64,000 nt of DNA, from positions 13,800,805-13,864,804 of the forward strand of contig OZ038480.1 in assembly GCA_964036315.1 (NCBI GenBank), in the 5' to 3' direction. The number at the start of each line of letters is the position of its first letter. Position 1 is the first letter of the stretch. Shown here piece after piece: positions 61,963 to 64,000 of this stretch. The notes beneath the pieces are model-generated. The model did not search any database and was not told where the DNA came from. It saw only the letters and a list, made by a program, of their open reading frames with translations. The DNA comes from Acanthosepion esculentum. Lineage: Eukaryota > Mollusca > Cephalopoda > Sepiida > Sepiidae. Made by a program: the position numbers and the translations under genes.

Positions 61963-64000
61963 GTATCTGTCTATATTTCTGAGGGGAGGTATTATGTACA
62001 CTATTTACATTATTCGGACTATTGTCCTCATCATTGTCGCCATATTTATTACAACGTTTCGGCCTTTCAGTATCTGTCTATATTTCTGAGATGAGGTCTT
62101 ATGTACACTATTTACATTATTCGGACTATTGTCCCCATCTTTGTCGCCATATTTATTATAACGTTTCGGCCTTTCAGTATGTGTAAATATTTCTGAGATG
62201 AGGTATTATGTGCACTATTTACATTATTCGGACTATTGTCCTCATCATTGTCGCCATATTTATTACAACCTTTCGGCCTTTCAGTATCTGTCTATATTTC
62301 TGAGATGAGGTCTTATGTACACTATTTACATTATTCGGACTATTGTCCTCATCTTTGTCACCATATTTATTATAACGTTTCGGCCTTTCTGTATCTGTCT
62401 ATATTTCTGAGATGAGGTATTATGTACACTATTTACATTATTCGGACTATTGTCCTCATCATTCTCGCCATATTTATTACAACGTTTCGGCCTTTCAGTA
62501 TCTGTCTATATTTCTGAGATGAGGTATTATGTACACTATTTACATTATTCGGACTATTGTCCTCATCTTTGTCGCCATATTTATTACAACGTTTCGGCCT
62601 TTCAGTATCTGTCTATATTTCTGAGATGAGGTCTTATGTACACTATTTACATTATTCGGACTATTGTCCTCATCTTTGTCGCCATATTTATTATAACGTT
62701 TCGGCCTTTCAGTATCTGGCTATATTTCTGAGATGAGGTATTATGTACACTATTTACATTATTCGGACTATTGTCCTCATCTTTGTCGCCATATTTATTA
62801 TAACGTTTCGGCCTTTCAGTATCTGTCTATATTTCTGAGATAAGGTCTTATGTACACTATTTACATTATTCGGACTATTGTCCTCATCTTTGTCGCCATA
62901 TTTATTATAACGTTTCGGCCTTTCAGTATCTGTCTATATTTCTGAGATGAGGTCTTATGTACACTATTTACATTATTCGGACTATTGTCCTCATCTTTGT
63001 CGCCATATTTATTATAACGTTTCGGCCCTTTAGTATCTGCCAATATATCTGAGATGAGGTATTATGTACATTATTTACATTATTCAGACTTTTGTCCTCA
63101 TCTTTGTCGCCATATTTATTATAACGTTTCGGCCTTTCAGTATCTGTCTATATTTCTGAGATGAGGTATTATGTACACTATTTACATTATTCGGACTATT
63201 GTCCTCATCTTTGTCGCCATATTTATTATAACGTTTCGGGGTTTTCAGTATCTGTCTATATTTCTGAGATAAGGTCTTATGTACACTATTTACATTATTC
63301 GGACTATTGTCCTCATCTTTGTCGCCATATTTATTATAACGTTTCGGCCTTTCAGTATCTGTCTATATTTCTGAGATGAGGTATTATGTACACTATTTAC
63401 ATTATTCGGACTATTGTCCTCATCTTTGTCGCCATATTTATTATAACGTTTCGGCCTTTCAGTATCTGTCTATATTTCTGAGATGAGGTATTATGTACAC
63501 TATTTACATTATTCGGACTAGTGTCCTCATCTTCGTCGCCATATTTATTATAACGTTTCGGCCTTTCAGTATCTGTCTATATTTATGAGATGAGGTATTA
63601 TGTACACTATTTACATTATTCGGACTATTGTCCTCATCTTTGTCGCCATATTTATTATAACGTTTCGGCCCTTTACTATCTGTCAATATATCTGAGATGA
63701 GGTATTATGTACATTATTTACATTATTCAGACTGTTGTCCTCATCTTTGTTGCCATATTTATTACAACCTTTCGGCCGTTGTACACCCCGGCCTTCTTCA
63801 GGTGGTTGGAATGTTGAACTGAACCCTTTATTTCGCTCACTGGGGTAGACTGTTCTAGTTCCATGTGCCATGTTTTAATGGATGTCAGCTATCTGTTAAT
63901 TTTCCCTCTGAAAGTTCTCCACTGCCTTAGCCGGTTATTGAACTCACACTCTTTGGGTCCTATCTCTGGATCTAACCAACGCCTCTATCCACTAGCACAT
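61963..64000 (-). mobile_element. SINE-A with 17-fold amplified 107-bp tail
   Basis: Minus strand: tRNA-like head from about 63996 (GATAGAGGCGTTGGTTAGAT; box B-like GAGTTCAATAACCGGC near 63944-63929), body with CATGGCACATGGAACTAG and the ribozyme-like CTGAAGAAGGCCGGGGTGTA near 63803-63784, then 17 tail units from about 63780 to 61963. The GAGATGAGG-type anchor occurs at 61984, 62091, 62198, 62305, 62412, 62519, 62626, 62733, 62840, 62947, 63054, 63161, 63269, 63376, 63483, 63590 and 63697, a strict 107-bp period with one 108. 107 is not a multiple of three, so no long ORF spans it. The head runs up to the window edge. Confidence 0.9.

Noticed and set aside
62861..63686. Repeated ORFs KYGDKDEDNSPNNVNSVHNT as a peptide family
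   Set aside because: They come from the 107-bp repeat read on the minus strand; because 107 is not divisible by three the frame is lost in each unit.
61963..63780. CRISPR array
   Set aside because: Units are contiguous 107-bp repeats without unique spacers, in a eukaryotic SINE context.

Overview
No confident host gene is visible in this window. It looks like repeat-dense intergenic or deep intronic DNA from a large, AT-rich metazoan genome. Long (TA)n and (TG)n microsatellites, many tRNA-derived SINEs, Penelope-like elements (PLEs), decayed APE-type LINEs and Tc1/mariner debris together resemble a mollusc, most likely a cephalopod. That assignment rests on general texture only and is low confidence. 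Almost every long ORF is either a microsatellite read-through (IYIYIY, SLSLSL, HTHTHT) or a piece of a broken transposon.

Layout. 0-6 kb: SINE-A copies, including an old 97-bp-unit array, then a mariner fragment and a PLE with a GIY-YIG endonuclease. 6-10 kb: SINE-D, an almost complete but dead Tc1 element with IR/DR ends, and two fold-back elements. 10-18 kb: SINE-F with target duplication, a purine-rich higher-order minisatellite, a PLE, a second SINE-D and a 230-bp perfect (TA)n tract. 18.8-22.1 kb: the largest coding relic, a minus-strand LINE with endonuclease, reverse transcriptase and C-terminal region. 22-36 kb: transposase fragments, a SINE carrying a hammerhead-like motif, two further LINE/PLE reverse-transcriptase relics and a Tc1 deletion derivative. 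36-48 kb: SINE-A, a polypyrimidine tract, a second copy of the zinc-finger LINE, and a PLE cluster at 45-48 kb into which another Tc1 has inserted. 48-56 kb: SINE-B, a duplicated repeat with nested fold-back insertions, SINE-A with a target duplication, and tandem duplications. 56.2-56.7 kb: a CpG-rich stretch with RFX, NRF1, YY1 and E-box type sites, the best candidate for host regulatory DNA. 59.7-60.0 kb: a hAT-type MITE. 62.0-64.0 kb: a SINE-A whose 3' unit is repeated 17 times at 107-bp periodicity.

Main biological theme. At least seven otherwise unrelated repeat families carry the same RNA-like module: CUGANGA (or a near variant), a covarying stem II, GAAA, a very short and often self-complementary stem III, a U-H cleavage position, and bases able to re-pair as stem I. 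This is the layout of minimal type-I hammerhead ribozymes, which are established for PLEs and some SINE-like repeats. In most families the module lies within roughly 40-250 bp upstream of a (TA)n or (TG)n tail. A second theme is that a SINE family (SINE-D) shares its 3' end with the zinc-finger LINE, the classic partnership in which a SINE borrows LINE machinery. Family names such as SINE-A, HP1 and HP2 are local labels used only in this report.
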